A stretch of DNA of 64,000 nt from Alnus glutinosa (lineage: Eukaryota; Streptophyta; Magnoliopsida; Fagales; Betulaceae), in assembly GCF_958979055.1 (NCBI RefSeq), contig NC_084894.1, forward strand, positions 191,001 to 255,000, in the 5' to 3' direction. A program made the position numbers and the translations under genes. Each line of letters begins with the position of its first letter. Positions within the stretch are counted from its first letter, which is position 1. The notes beneath the pieces were generated by a model. It was not told where the DNA came from. It did not search any database and saw only the letters and a list, made by a program, of their open reading frames with translations. Shown piece after piece: positions 45,341-59,623 of this stretch.

Positions 45341-48300
45341 CTAATAATTTACAGTTGATTTGATTGCATCCAATATCTGCAATTGAAGAGACAGAGCAGA
45401 GATCGCATCAACAAGAATGGCTCATATCCAGACAAGATTGCTATGCAGGAAAAAGATCTAAACAACTTACCTTGTTCTTTGTAGGCATATAGAATGGTTC
45501 AAATACAAGGGGGAAGGGAGTGTCCAGACCGCATACTCTGGCTACAGGGGCTTCTAACTGCAAAAGACAAACTATACAGTGACTAATTCATCCAAGTTCT
45601 AGATATCAGCTCACATCCAAGATGACCCAGTTTGCTTTACCAATTATAGAGCAAGCACGTGATTATATTTTGGACTCTTCATAGAATTGGGCAAAAGAAG
45701 TTCTTCAAGTAGCCTTTCCACTCAAAGTAACAATACTTCATGTAACTTAATGTAGCATGATTTAACTTAAGACAGACAGAAGAGCGCTAACAGGAGAAGA
45801 ACTAAGCAGGCAGACGATGAAGAATAAAAAATGAATATAAGGAGAATGCAAAGATACTGTAAGTAATCCTAGATAAAGGCATATAGACCATAGAAGCTAC
45901 GCACGTGTTCAATCCAAGAATCAACCATGTATTGACCATGGAAAGAGGATACCCTTTATCCATTGGGTTGGAAGATGGACCAAAACAAAACTTGGTCCAC
46001 AAGTCCTCTCTAAAAGGGCATGGTCTAAGCAACTAATTCAGAGTAGGTGCAGGATCAGATACAAAAGCATTGATGTTCATGATAACTTCTTAATGAATTT
46101 TGATATTTATCAATAAAGAAAGGATCGGACGTTCATAATAAGTTGCGCAGGAGTGCCTTCAGAGAGGCATATTCATGGTTTTGTTTGAAGTAGACACATA
46201 CCAGAATGAGAACTGTATGGTTGATCAATCAATTTAATTTAAAAAAAATAAAAAATAAAAAATAAAAAATACACGCGCTGTAGCCCTTAGTTATCAGATA
46301 CTTTTTATCTCCATCTAACAAGTCATATAGCTCTTTCAAACCATCAAACCAAATGGATGTAAATCTCAGCTTCACTCAGTTCAGGATCCATTTCATGATC
46401 CCATAGAATGTAAGTGAACTTAAAAAATAAATAAAGAAAAGAGGTTCATGGTGCTCTTACAAGTTTTTCCTATTAAAATTTTATTTTTAAAATGGACATG
46501 TTAGACATCCATCCCCTAACCATCCCTTACCCATCTCCATACAACCAAGTTTCAAATTGACCATTGAGTTTGTGGGACCCAACAAACCCATATTGGTCCC
46601 ACAAATCCAATGGTTAGTTTGAAAATGAGATTGGTAAGAGATAGGCAGGGGATGAATTTGTATCATTTCTCTTTTTATAAGTACCTTTTAGTCACTTCCA
46701 TGCCACTATACTAGTATGGGTGCCTTAGAAGCCCTAGTTGCCGTAAATACAAGACATCCAATTCACAATTTCTAGAATTTGCAACTACAAATGAATCATC
46801 AAAAGGAAAAGCATAAAACCAGACAGAATAATGTTACCGCCAAGCGTAATATCCACATATTATCATGAAAATAGAAATATGCAAAAGGTTGGCACTTACC
46901 CTTAAGAAACAACGTTCAACAATAGAAGCAGAGATTTCAGCACCAAAACCTCCAGTCACTGGAGCTTCATGACTAATCTACACACAGAAAATTTGCAGAT
47001 CGCCTATAATTCCACCTACTGATCTCATAAAGCATATGTTGTATGGAGACATTATGCTTACAAGAAGTCTTCCAGTTTTTCTGACAGAGGATTCTATTGT
47101 TTCCTTATCCCAAGGAATTAGAGTTTTCAGGTCTATCAGTTCACAAGAAATTCCTTCCTGCAAAGTCACAAGGTTTGAATGGAGATTATAGGAGGAGAAA
47201 GGATGATAATCAGAATCCTTAATCCCATGATTTGATCCCATATGTTATGAATACCAAATCAAACTTAGTTACATACTTGCAATTATGAATTTATATAAAC
47301 CAGGGAATATTTCAAACTTGGAAATTTCTCTGGACTAGACAAACATGATTTCTTGAAAAGTTCATTTGAAGTGTGTAAAAGCAATGCTCTTTGAGAAAAT
47401 AGTCATTCTGTTAATAATTAACAAAATAAAATTTTTTGATTATTAGTAAACATCGTATTTTTTTAACTTTTAATAAGAAACTGTTGGCTTCTGCAAACAC
47501 TAAAGACTAGTTTTCCAGCAATGAGAATCACATACCTTTTCAGCATCAAGACAGGCCTGTTCCATTAGAGATAACTGAGCTCCCCACCCAACAAGTGTAA
47601 TATCACTGCCTTCTCGAATCACCTGAGTATCACATTTTCAATTTTCTTCAATATTAAACTTTCTAAATTACATTTAAATCAAGTATTACATGTTAATTCT
47701 TCAGCTATAATGAATCCAGAAGAAGCGTACCTCTGCCTCTGATAGAGGCAACATGTAATCATACTCGGGAACCTCTTCTACTGCCAAACGGTAAAGCCAC
47801 TGAATCCCATACATTTTAAATCCAATTTTAATTTCAAAGTTCGCATTTAATTAATTAGGGGCTAATGATTCAATTAAGTTACGGTTAAAGAACGTAATAC
47901 CTTTGGTTCAAAAAACACAACAGGGTTTGGATCACGTATGCAGGATAGCAACAACCCTTTTGCTTGCTGTGGGCTTCGAGGGATGACCACCTATATAAGA
48001 ACTTGTTTTGAGAGATTTGATAGTAATGGATTAATGCTATACTAGACAACAATGTGCAAGAAGAAAAGTTCCCTTGCAACAAGGTTTAGGAGGCAAATAG
48101 AAATGCAATGTTTCCAAAATCCTCTTCTGACCTCATGGCACTCAGCTGTCTTAAAACTTGGTCAGCCATTTTCAATTAAAATATCAAGGTCGTGATGAAA
48201 GTAGGTGCTGCCATCTTACTATAAAATGCAAAGGGCTCAAACAAAGCAAGGTGTATATGTGCACATAAAAAATACAAAATAAAAACTAGGTTTAGATGTA

Positions 48301-50458
48301 GACATTGGTGGCACATTTTGAAGTGGACACTTGATTTCAGACATAACAACTAGCGAAAGCCATAATGTCTGACCTGACTGTATATGACTGTTTTTATAAT
48401 TATATTATTAGACACAGATATAACATATGTACACAAAAAGAGACTTGTTTTGGTAAGTGTCACACATACACACACGTGTTTGAGTTTTTTTTGCATGCAA
48501 AATAACCATAGCTCCTAAAACACTTCTTCAAAAATTCTGTTTGAGTTTCTCGACAAAAAGTCAGAACATTCATAAATTTGGCACAGCTATAAGTCTAAAG
48601 GAAGTATTGAACATCAGCAGCATCATGCATGTCCTCAAATTTCAGACAACCTAAATTTGAAAAGAAGAGTACGAAAAGTTCCCACAAATGCCATAACTGT
48701 CTGATGTGATGATGGTGGACATGTTTATTCATGTGTTACAGGATAAGACATAAGTACAGTCACAAACTTCCAAAAGAAAATATGTTTATCAAAACATTGT
48801 CACTGACGGTGTGGTTGACATTTCCTTCATAGATGGTCCACCATTGTAACTCATTTTCAAGGAGACTGCATCACTGAACACATGGGTTTCAACTAATCAT
48901 CCACTCCTACAATGGAAGTGCTTCAGAATAATCCCATATTACAGTAGCATGGTGGGGCATTGCTCCTTTTCAAAAGGGAATAATAACAAAAATAGAAAAG
49001 ATATCCTTGCAAAGCGGACCAGATGTCTAATCAGACTGAAAACATACTTTGATACCAGGAACATGACAGAAGAAAGCTTCAGGGGACTGTGAGTGATAAT
49101 GTCCACCATGGCCAACAGCTCCATACGGGGCTCTTATTGTTAAACCTAGGGAGAAATGTAGAACCTCAACATGTGAAAGTAAAGAAAGAAAAAGAAAATG
49201 TCTAGAAGGAATATTTTTTTTTTTGTAGAAACTAACAGCAAGAATACCTCCACAATTAAATTGATTCCCACTCCGGTATCTAAACTTCGCAGCTTCATTG
49301 ACAATCTACAAGAAATATTCTGTCACTCAATGGTCAACAGTGATGCAATTATAGACATAGCATTGGGAAGGATGCATACCTGATCAAAGGCAGGATAAAT
49401 ATAATCTGCAAACTGGATTTCCGCTACAGCACGATTGCCCTAGCATGTCAGATGAGACAAAAAGTTAAAGCTATGGGTGCAACAAAATTATAAAAGCAAA
49501 TTGTATTGACAATTTTATTTTTAACCAAACCAATAAATACACTAAATGGTCAAACTCACCATTGCTGCTAGACCAATGCCAAACCCAATAATTCCCTATT
49601 TATAAGGCCATGTTAGTACATACCCATCAAATGCTCCTTAATCAAAAGATACTGATTAGAGAAAAAAAAAAAAAAAAAAAAAAACAGGAAACTGATAATA
49701 ACATTAGAATAACAAACATTATTTTAGCATCTCACACATTACCAACTGTGAGGCAAAGCTTTAGGTTATACTCAGCTTTGTTGGAGCCTTGATATAAATT
49801 AAAAAAAAAATGGCAATTTTGTTCCAATTATATACCATGATAAGGTGCAAATATAGAATGACAAAACTACCTGTTCACAAAGAGGGGTATTAAAAACCCT
49901 ACTTTTACCAAATCGATCAGCTAATCCTGTTGTGCAACGGAAGACCCCACCGAAGCCTACATCTTCTCCAAATACATAAGCACTAAGAGGAAATGCATAA
50001 TATTAGTTGAAACAGACATGGCTATATATAAAAACATAAGCACAACGAGGTAACCTTATTGATATTATAAAGATAAACTTTTGGAATTAAGAAAAAACAG
50101 TTGAAGAAAAATTACAGATTGATTAATCAATGTGAAACGTAAATGGCCCTCTATAGGAACCAGAATACAATTTTCATTTTTAACGCTGGAAGGGACCCAA
50201 TTCAGAAAACAAACTAGACCCAGAATTTTTAAAGCGAAAAACCAAGCTGGGTAATTCTCGGAAACACGAAAAACAAAACACTAAAGCTGACCGAGGATCG
50301 GTTTCCAAGGCGATGTGAAGCGCTTGGTTGATCGCAGAGTAGAGGTTCGTGGATTTGGAGGTTGGCTGTACAAGCTTGTCATCGCAGGATGTGGAAAACC
50401 CCCTCCTAGAAACCCAACAAACCGACCTTCCAAATCTCCTGAGAGTGCTGGTTGCCAT
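45341..50458 (-). CDS. BCKDHB: Branched-chain 2-oxoacid dehydrogenase E1 component, beta subunit, mitochondrial
   Basis: With the alpha subunit it forms the thiamine-diphosphate-dependent E1 of the mitochondrial complex that decarboxylates the 2-oxoacids of Leu, Ile and Val. About ten exons. The first is 50292-50458, with a presequence [20 protein letters not shown] typical of mitochondrial import. The second is 49871-49982 ([20 protein letters not shown]). Later exons carry [95 protein letters not shown], and [15 protein letters not shown] in the transketolase C-terminal domain. The last exon ends [11 protein letters not shown] at 45341-45343. The order and motifs match the whole family with no gap or break. 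In Arabidopsis the homologue is dark-inducible (DIN4); regulation here is not visible. Confidence 0.95.
46490..46675. mobile_element. Stem-loop MITE in a BCKDH E1-beta intron
   Basis: Arms of about 80 bp pair: CATCCATCCCCTAACC... through CCATTGAGTTTGTGGGACC with GGTCCCACAAATCCAATGG... through GGGGATGAATTTG. The loop is about 15 bp. No coding capacity. Confidence 0.7.
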
Positions 50459-50650
50459 GTCAGACAGTTCTCAGACCAGAAGAGCTTTCTTTGTTTATAT
50501 GTTTATCTTTATGTTTACGGTTAAATACTTTTTTAAAGTAACGTGATTTTCCCTTCTTCTTTTTTTTTTTTTTTTTTTTTTTTGCAAAAGTGTCATAAAT
50601 GATATTTATGGACAACTTATAAATGCAATTGATCTCTCTATTTTATGTTT

Positions 50651-50832
50651 GAGAAATGATCCTTACACTCATTTCTCACAACAGTCCCACAACAAGCTGA
50701 CGTGGCTGGTAATATTTTATTATTTTTTTTGTTTTGTTTTCTTTTCCTTTTGTAAAAAAGTAAAAAAATATTACTAACCACGTCAGCTTGTTGTGGGGCT
50801 GTTGTGAAAAATGAGTGTAGGGATCATTTCTC
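50651..50832. mobile_element. Stem-loop MITE upstream of BCKDH E1-beta
   Basis: 182 bp. Near-perfect arms of about 70 bp begin GAGAAATGATCC(T/C)TACACTC and include CACAACAAGCTGACGTGG. The end resembles the GAGAAATGCTAGGG end of the large MULE, which suggests a Mutator-like MITE. No clear target duplication. Confidence 0.8.
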
Positions 50833-52544
50833 ATTTAGGTCGAGAATATATAAGCTAATGTATTTGGTCTTTAAGAGATTCTATCTAAATTTTAAATAAA
50901 GATGGCAATCATATAGGCTGTAACCTATGAGATTACTCTTTTTCCTTTTTTGGGGAGGCTAGGAGTTTAAATTGGCAATTATATATATGTGAAGTATAAT
51001 TTAAACCATAAAATGGATTCTTTTCATTTAAAGTACTTAAATTTCACTTTAAATGAAATGGATCTGAGAGGGATTTTTGAAGGAAGGGTCCAAAGGGAAA
51101 GTAAATGACTTTTTTAGCAAAAATTTATGTTATCTTTCAAAAAAAAAAAAAAAATCAAAATAAGAATATTAACAAACAATTCAAGTACAAAACTCTTAAA
51201 AACACAAAAAAAAAAAAAAAAAAAAGGGAAAAGAAAAAGTTAAATCAAACTTCTAAATTACAATGATTTCCTTAGATAAGAATACATATTATTATTATTG
51301 AATATTTAATTTAATCTTGTCAAAATCGAAGTCTAGGATTTATTATATAATTAATCCCAATGAAAAAAGAAAAGAAAAAGGAAAATCTGATGTTGTCAGA
51401 TAAAAAATAAAAACAAAATAAAATAAGCTTATAAGTTATACCCTCCTTTAAAGTTTAAAGGGACCAAAAAAGAGATTATATTTGTTATATCCTCGTCCCA
51501 CTATATAAATGTAACCGTGACCATTTTCACCATTTTTATTTTTTATTTTTGGTAACAAGGATTGACGAAATATGAAAAAATGTACACTATTACATAAGTG
51601 TGGAGAAATGGTGTATGACAAATAGCAGTCGCCAAAAACAAAAAAATTAATAATAATAATAATTCCCATAATAAGGAATCTGACTACAAAACCAATTGAC
51701 ATCCAATATGGTAAACAAGATACCTTCATCGTGCTGCAAATTTAATTTCCTCTCAGTAGAAGGTGACTTTTCCATGAATGTGCATGGAAATATGAATGCC
51801 ACTTTTGCCCAGTGAGATAACCAGGAATAAATGCTGTCTCTCTATATGATATTCAACATTGTCTTTTCCAGTGAGATTATGCAGCTTGTCTGAATAGAGG
51901 GCAACAAAGCTTAAACGACCGTAATATTGTGATTTTTAGTGTGACAATCATAAAAGCAACAAAACAATTGGAAAGTAAAAAGCAAATCTTCTTAAACTCT
52001 GACTATATTGCAGCAATATTTTCCCACCTTGCTTCTAGCTCTTATAAATTACAAAAGCAAAGTCGCTCCGCAACAAAGTAGATCTAGATTTACAAGACAG
52101 GAAATATCCAAGAGAAAGGAAAACCCAAAAAAGAAGAAAGAAAAAAGAAGGAAGAAACAAAGAAAAAGAAAAGAAAACACCATGATAATAAGAATATAAA
52201 AGCCACTGAAACTGTGAAACAGAAACCCTAAACCCAAAATCCTAGGGAACCAAAACCTGTTAGGAGCTAACCACTTTAAAACAGATCCAGAGGAAGCCGG
52301 GGTTGACACTTCGATTCTTCAAATAAACCCAGCCTGGCTTCACCATGCTTGAAAAATTTAAAGATGACATTAGCTCAACAAAAGACTCTTGTAAGCAGGA
52401 GCAAGACATCCAACACGGCAGCCCAACAAATATGGAGAATTAGCCAGTAGCTACTTCTGTATCATATAAAAAACCAATATCTTCTGGCGAATTCCTTGTC
52501 AGAAACTCCAGTGCACATGGACCGCCGACCTGCAAGGCAGAGGC
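50833..52544. other. Intergenic region and 3' UTR of the YTH gene
   Basis: AT-rich with several poly-A tracts (51138-51155, 51208-51226). The part from about 51730 to 52544 is less AT-rich and probably holds the YTH-gene 3' UTR. No other gene seen. Confidence 0.5.
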
Positions 52545-55500
52545 TTAGCAACCATTGGCAACACCATTTGCAACACCATTTGCTAGGATCCTCTTCTCTG
52601 CTACCATAACTGGCTTAACACCCTTTGGCGCATCTTTTTCTGCAACTGAACCATTCTCCAAAAGTTTCACTTCCTCTTTTGTCTGTGCAGAAGAGATAGG
52701 CATGGGCTCCTTGATCAAATCTGAGGCAGCCTCCACCGAGTTCTCGTTTTTCAGTTCACCATTAGCCCTTTCTTTCTTCTCGTCAGTGTGCTTCCCTTCC
52801 CAGACCTGCATTTGCAAGATTAATAGTACACAGATTATTTAAGCTCACGTGGCAAATAGCTATGAACATTGTTCACAACTTATAAAGAAATCTAATTTGA
52901 GGGTAATTATCAAACACAAGTATAAGAAATTCATCATCCCTACACAGAGCTTGAGTATACATAAAAGTCTCTGACAAAGAAATGAAGCACAGGGGTAAGT
53001 CTTGCCTGTTTCGGAAAATGCAGTTGCTTAGCCTTCTTCTCCTGAATTGTCTTCTGGCGAGCCTCATAAAACCCAAAATCATCCAAAATACATGTTTTGC
53101 TGGAATGCTCCTTGAATACTTTAATCATTTTAAGCCCTGGCTCTAACTTGACCTACATACACAAACCCATGAGTCTGCCGTTAGAAAGTCAAAACAAAGA
53201 AAAAGCAGGCAAAGACAAAAGCAAAAAGTAAAATTACCTCTTGAGTGTCCCTACTGTTAGTGACAGGTTTATTCTCATTGTTCTCGAGGGTAATGTGCTT
53301 CAACAAACTGTTAGGCACATCCTTTACAATGTGCCACTTAACAGGAAAACAGCCGTTCCACTTGTCTTGTTGCCAGTACTCCAGACTCTTCTCAAAATCA
53401 ACGGGTCCCACCATCTCTGCAAGGCCAACAAACTGTCCACTGGTATTGACCTGGACAACAATTCAGAAAACAATGCTAAGGAACAGGCATTGAAAGAAAT
53501 AAACCCCATTAAATTCTTGGATCTAGATTCTCACCGAGAAGAAAAGAAAAATGGGGCAGCCACCAGATTTCTCCTGAGCCTCCTGGTATGCTGCATGAAG
53601 CTTCTTGTTGCCATTTTGAGTGCTGGCCCAAACATTATACTTGATGCTCTTATGGACATCATCCTCACTATATGACTTTATAACAAAAAGTTTGGCATCA
53701 GTATAATCCTCTGGGAAATCTGGTTTGTTGTATTGTTCACGGTCTGGAAGTACGCTCATCTTATCCTTCTCCTCATCAACAGTTGCATTTATTGGCTCAT
53801 TCTGCCCCTTTGCTGCTAAGATGCTGGGTGCAAAACTCTTGGTTTTGGAGCCCTTAAATCTAGGCCCTTTGTTCAACTCATTCAAACCGTCTGAGTTCTC
53901 ATTACCATAGCCAAATCGTCCTCTGGGTTTATGTTTATTATCAAACACCAACCATGGACGCCCATTTGCTCTTGAATCGTATCCATGAGATCCAAAGCCC
54001 ATGCCAGATCTAACAGCATTCCCATACTGACCACCATATAACTTGTTCGGTGGGTACGCCCTACCCATAAACCCAGGAGCTGTACTCATACCAGGCATTG
54101 GTCTTGGATGGTGCAAACCCTGTGGAATTGGATAAAATAAAGCTTCAATAGGAAAAACATGAGGAAAAATATTTCAACTCAGATAATCCTGAGAGAGAGC
54201 AACCTTGAGGCCATAAAATAAACGTATGAGCCAAGCATTTTCAATAAGTTGGTTTTACTCCATCGACTTTTGATGATGGAGGTTGAAGCTTGGAATCAGC
54301 ACACAGGCTGCACCGAGAAGAATTCTAACCACACATTTACCATATCCATAACTAAAACCAACCAGCAAGAAACCTAATAGAAGCTTCAACCAGTCCTAGC
54401 AGGACAGGCCTGAAATTCAAAAAACTATACTACACCTATTCAACTATAATATAAAACTATACATAGCAAGAGAAATTAAGTGTCAATCATGCATACCATG
54501 TAATTAGTACTTGGTCGAAAGTTCTGATTCCTTGAAGATGGAACGTTGTTGCCATTTGAAATTGAAGTAGAGATCGCTGTGCTAGTCACAGGCCTAGGCT
54601 GCCCATCAGAAAGCAGCGGGCCATCCAACCATGGGAAGGGAGACCTTAACACATCAAAACTATATCTTCCATCCTGATAGTTGGACGCAGGACCACGCCC
54701 TGGCAGAGCACCAGTTCCATATGAACCATTAGAAACAAACGAATTCTGATAAGTGGGCTTTAAAGGAGCAGAAGCATTATTTCCCTTGACACTGCCACCA
54801 TTTGTAACGCCATTAGAATTCCCATTAGCCGCTTCCACAGGGAGTGGCTTTTGATCAGCAGCTACAGAGGCAGAAACGTCAGTTTGAGGAGAGGCAGCAG
54901 GACTAGGTGTGTATGGCCCACTGGTTGGTGTCAGCGGCTGGAAGAATGGATATTGGTAGTGCTGAGGCCCATATAACTGACCATCATTACCCAAAGTAGG
55001 AACAGGGGAACCCGCTGGCGAATAGGGGCCATATGGTGCATAGCCATAACCATGGTGATACATAAGAGACCCGTTATCCCCATAAACTCCCTGAACATAT
55101 GCAACAGGAAAATACAACACAACTTAGAATATATAGAATCATTTGATGTAAACAACCAACAAAATGAATACAAAAGCACGAAAGAATTTTGAATGACAGG
55201 ATAACTAATGACATGTACCACCAATCACAAAATTCCCTTGAAACCAATGTTATAAGGAAGAATCAAAAATATCATCAATGAGAAATCACGACTTACCGAA
55301 GTCATCTCAACTCCATCAGGATTCAGATATCTCGAGTAGTCATCCCACTCATTACCAGTCCCGTCATAGCCTACAAAGAATTCTTATGCAGGTAAGTACA
55401 AAACTAAAGAGAACCTTCCAACACTTCAAAAAAGTATCAGAAACAGAATGCATCATAATCATAATAAGAAATTCTAATCAAAATACAGGAACGTTTTCTC

Positions 55501-57048
55501 ATCCAATCAATTAAATCCAAGCTCATTCGGCTAAGTTAACATATTAACTTACCCCCATAGTAATAGGCAGTAGGTGGATAACCATTAGGAACATAACACA
55601 TGGATGGATCTATAAACTCAGGTAGTAATGGTGTCACAGACCGCTCAAACGATGGAATCTGACCATTTGTAGCATTGCCCAAATCAACAGACCCATACTG
55701 ATTAGTCGAAGGCTGCATAAAAGCATAAATCAATCTTAAGCTGTACATTCATGATGCCATGTCATAAAATTAAACCAGAACTCACGCTAGTAGTATTTTT
55801 TGTTATAAATCAACATATCTAAAGAGATGTTTCATTATGCAGTTTTGACAACATTCTACCCCAATTCCAGTTAGTTATTGGGTAAGAAATATCTTCACAT
55901 ACGAAAAATATACATTTTTTAAAAGCAAATTAGGGCACAGTAGATTTCTATAATTCATCAGGCGAATGAGGAACTCGGAATTCCCATAAACACATAATAT
56001 GGAAAATTTGAAGCGTTTGACCAGTCAATGACATATACCACAGAGAAAATTACCTTCTTGGTAGGCTCCGGAATTTCCAGGGTCTTGGTTTGAGTGTCCA
56101 ATGACAATTTCTGTAGCAAATCCGTAGCTTCTATAAAAAACGAAAAGTAAAGGAAACACATACTTTCAAGACTCCATAAAATTCTGTTGGGTTTTTGCTG
56201 GTTTGCTTTGGTTGTACGCTTTCATTAATAAAGTCTTCTTACTTATCAAAAAAAAAAAGACTCCATAAAAAAAACACACACTGGAACATTCAAAATATAA
56301 TCCATGTTCCAAAAGCCTAATCAACACATCAGACAAACAAAATTTTTTCTGCGCCCCAAGTTTAAGTAATGGTCTCCAGTGAATGTGGCATCACAATCGA
56401 CATATGTTCAAGTCACATAATTTCACCCCCCCCAAAAAAAAACGAGCCAAGGTCTGTAGTAGTACAGACCAAACACACGAATTTGAATTTCCAAAGTCCA
56501 GATCTTGGTATAACCAAGAGGCGCGTTCTAATTGACATATTAACTAAAACAATGAACAGCTCTCAAGAAGAGTCAATTCAATCACTCTTTCAACAAAGAA
56601 AATCATTAAAATGAAAAATGCCCAGAATATCAGCGAAACCCCATTAAAAGCCAGATACACCAATAAATCATATAAGGGAAACCAGAACACATATCCACGA
56701 AACAAAATTCAGCTCTAAATACATATTCAAATCACAAAAACACAAAAATTTCCAGTCCATACATCTGAAACACAAAAAAAAAATACATAAAAACATAAAA
56801 CCTAATAGAAACTAACCCTAAACATCAAAGGCCAAATCCCTATAAAAACTCCAACAAACATATCTCACCCCGATCTACATGTATATATCTTACAAACAAA
56901 CCAATAATATCAACAACACATAGACCCAGTTGGATCCAAACCAAAGCAGATCAGAGAAGAAGCAAGCAAAAAAAACCAGAATCCAAAGCAAACCCATATG
57001 GGGAAACAGAATAAGGATACGATCCGCAGGAGGAGCAACGGTGGCCAT
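52545..57048 (-). CDS. ECT2: YTH-domain m6A reader, ECT2-like
   Basis: Cytoplasmic reader of N6-methyladenosine in mRNA; plant ECT2/3/4 control leaf and trichome timing. Exon 1 is 57021-57048 (MATVAPPAD), followed by the ECT2-type [15 protein letters not shown] long disordered Tyr/Gly/Pro/Ser/Asn-rich N-terminal half follows ([39 protein letters not shown]). The YTH domain begins [20 protein letters not shown] and has the aromatic-cage tryptophans in NVWAS and in YWQQDKWNG. It continues through [22 protein letters not shown] and [13 protein letters not shown]. The C-terminal tail is Glu/Lys-rich and ends in a repeated [10 protein letters not shown] before the stop at 52545-52547. It has about eight exons and no breaks. 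The assignment to YTH is firm; the exact ECT member is inferred from the N-terminus. Confidence 0.93.
56188..56260 (+). mobile_element. LINE-like 3' tail in a YTH-gene intron
   Basis: GTTGGGTTTTTGCTGG..., then TTGTACGCTTTCATTAATAAAG, TTACTTATC and poly-A (10 A). This is the usual 3' end of plant L1-type retroposons. A related piece (TTGTATATTTCTTGTGTACT) lies in the last TBP intron near 43107, and a reversed one near 6925-7005. Confidence 0.5.
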
Positions 57049-59623
57049 GACCGGTATCAGTGGACAGATCTTCTTCCGACGGGTAAAACCCTAAAACCCA
57101 ATAGTGCTTTTGGGAGGTTTTAGAGGACAAAGACAGAGAGGGAAACCCTAGGAGAGAGAGAGAGAGTGGGGGATACAACGGGTCTCACACGCCCGCACAC
57201 GCACACAGCCGCCAAGGGTTTGGGTTTTGGAAGAGAAAGGGTTTTGTTCATCCAAAAGTGGTGATTCAAATAGCACCACGGCTCCCTTTCCCAACCTCGC
57301 TCACGTTACCCGCGGGTGAGCTGCTGAGATCATCCACGGTCTACGAATGGACCAAATTCCTACGTGGCGAGGAGTGAGTGGGATTTTGTATTATGGGGTT
57401 CTGGTGTCTTTTCGTGAAAGTGAAAATTCATTGGTCGGTCAGATAGTTTGGTGTATGTGAGGGGGGAGCTTCACAAGTCGTATTTCCAATCTTAAGAGTC
57501 GTGCCCTTTGGGCTAAAGGTCGAAAACCTAATCAGAAAAGGACACGGATGTCCCCATCTTTACTTTCGTGCCTTTACATAATGCATGGGCCTTATGGTCA
57601 TACATTAAAAAAAAAGTGACATCTTAAATGGCTTCTTTTCTTTTCTTTAAAAAAAATAATTTCCTTCTATATTTTAATGTAATAAAAACATATTATAATA
57701 ATTAGTATAAGAGATTTCTTCTAAACTGGATTAGAGAAATTTTCTCTAATACAATCTATTAATTTACTATATATTTCTAATTTCCTTAAAATCTGAGAAG
57801 AACATAATTTTTAAATTAGCATATGATTTTTTAATTAGCATGTTCTTCATTTTTTAATAGAATTTCCTCCAAATCATGTGCTTTTCAAATGCTCAAGAGA
57901 CATATAGTTAGGGGAGGAACTATGATTTTAAACGTGGAGAACGAAATTAAAAAATAAAAAATAAAAAATAAAAATAGAGGATAGAGTAGATAAAATTAAT
58001 TTTCTCTTAACTTCCGTTATTCATGTTAATTTTTAAAATTATGTATTTTGATATTGTGATAAATCTTTATGAGTGTTGTTAAGGGTAGCAAATTTCCTTC
58101 ACAAAATTTTCTTACTTACAAATTAACGTGATAATTTACGTAGCACTCATGCGAAGTACAAGATCCATCATCACCCGAAGGCTAGCTGAAATTAAATCTC
58201 CATTTTCCTAGTATACTAATTTAAGCAAAAGTTCAAATTAATTAATGGCTGGTGGTTGAGCCTTCCTAATCAAAACCTGAGATGCAAATGCAAATCCTAT
58301 GTCAATAACTCAAATGTTAACCTCTGATTTTGATTTTGATCGTGTGAAAAAGGAAGGATACCTAGCCCACTATGTATCAAAAAATACCCCATGTGTGTAC
58401 AGTGTACTTTATTCTTTGAACAAAACTTTTATTCTGAATTGAGTTGGAGGAACCGATTTATTAAATTAACATTTATTTTTAGAGTACATGATTTTTTTCA
58501 AGGACATATATCAATTTAATATATTTGGTTTTAAATAATTAATTTCTTTTCAACCTAGTTTAGAGGAAAAAATTTGTCCATATTTTTTTTTTGGTTTGGA
58601 TGAATAATAATAAATTAAAGGATCGCCTTTATTTTACAATTCCTTAAGAAGAAAAAAAGCTTAAAAAAAATAAAATAAAGGGGGATTTAATATTTGGCTT
58701 TATCTTCTCTCCATCATTTTATCTCTTTTGATTTCTCAATGAGTGTCACTAGTGGGGAGGTGAACACATGCGGATGTGCGGCTACCCCTTAGTTGTGGAT
58801 GTAAGGGGCGGTTACTCAACTACTCTCTTATTGGGGATGCAAGGGGTGTTGGGGGTGGTTACGTGGCCACCCTCTTGTTGTGGATGCAAAGTTAAAACGA
58901 TGCATTCATATGAGATCGAGTTGGGCATTTTTGTAAATCACTACCCTTTAAAACGATGATATTTTGAGGAACCAAAATTATATTACATAAAACTATATGC
59001 TGGGTAATTTGGTCTTTTGACACAATCAAAATTTGGGCCTTTTTTGAAAAGTCAATTTGAAAAATGTTATTTAAAATTTTTAAATAACGCGACACCGTGC
59101 ACGTACATCTTCGAATACAACAAAATAAAATTTGAACTATCTCATTCATGCACGTATAATTGTTGGGAATTTGAGGTGCTCCCGCATGATAATGTAAGAA
59201 CGTGATATCAGGACAATTACTTCAAAAACCATTATAAAAAGTAAATTCAAATAAGGTAAAAGTGATTTTTGCCCTAAAGTTCGAAACTTGCACTTAGTAC
59301 ATTCATATTTTCCTCATAAACAGTATTGATTTAAGCATGCATCATAGCTAGCTATCCCCTCACCGACACCCTTGGAACCCGTTATTGCTTAAATTCTTTC
59401 TTTCTTTCTTTTTGCAGATGTGAATTGGTCGAGCGTTTGGCACTAGGAAACTGTTAGAACAATAGAATCGTTAAAAAGGTTTAATATATATATATATATA
59501 AATTTGTATAGATATGAGATATCGATCAGCATTTATTTTGCAAGAAACTTGCTTGCAGTTATTACATTGTAAATTTGCATAGAACAAAGCTTTAATATTT
59601 GAATGGCATATATATGAACCTGA
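57049..59623. other. Promoter/5' UTR of the YTH gene and intergenic DNA
   Basis: 57049-57300 is CT/GA-rich and GC-richer, and likely holds the YTH promoter and leader. From about 57600 on it is AT-rich with no gene. A GTGGATG(C/T)AAGGGG motif recurs at 58795, 58834 and, shortened, 58880. The last 150 bp before 59624 would be the subtilase 3' UTR. Confidence 0.5.

Noticed and set aside
53241-53675. 144-codon plus-strand frame
   Set aside because: Antisense to the YTH-domain exons.
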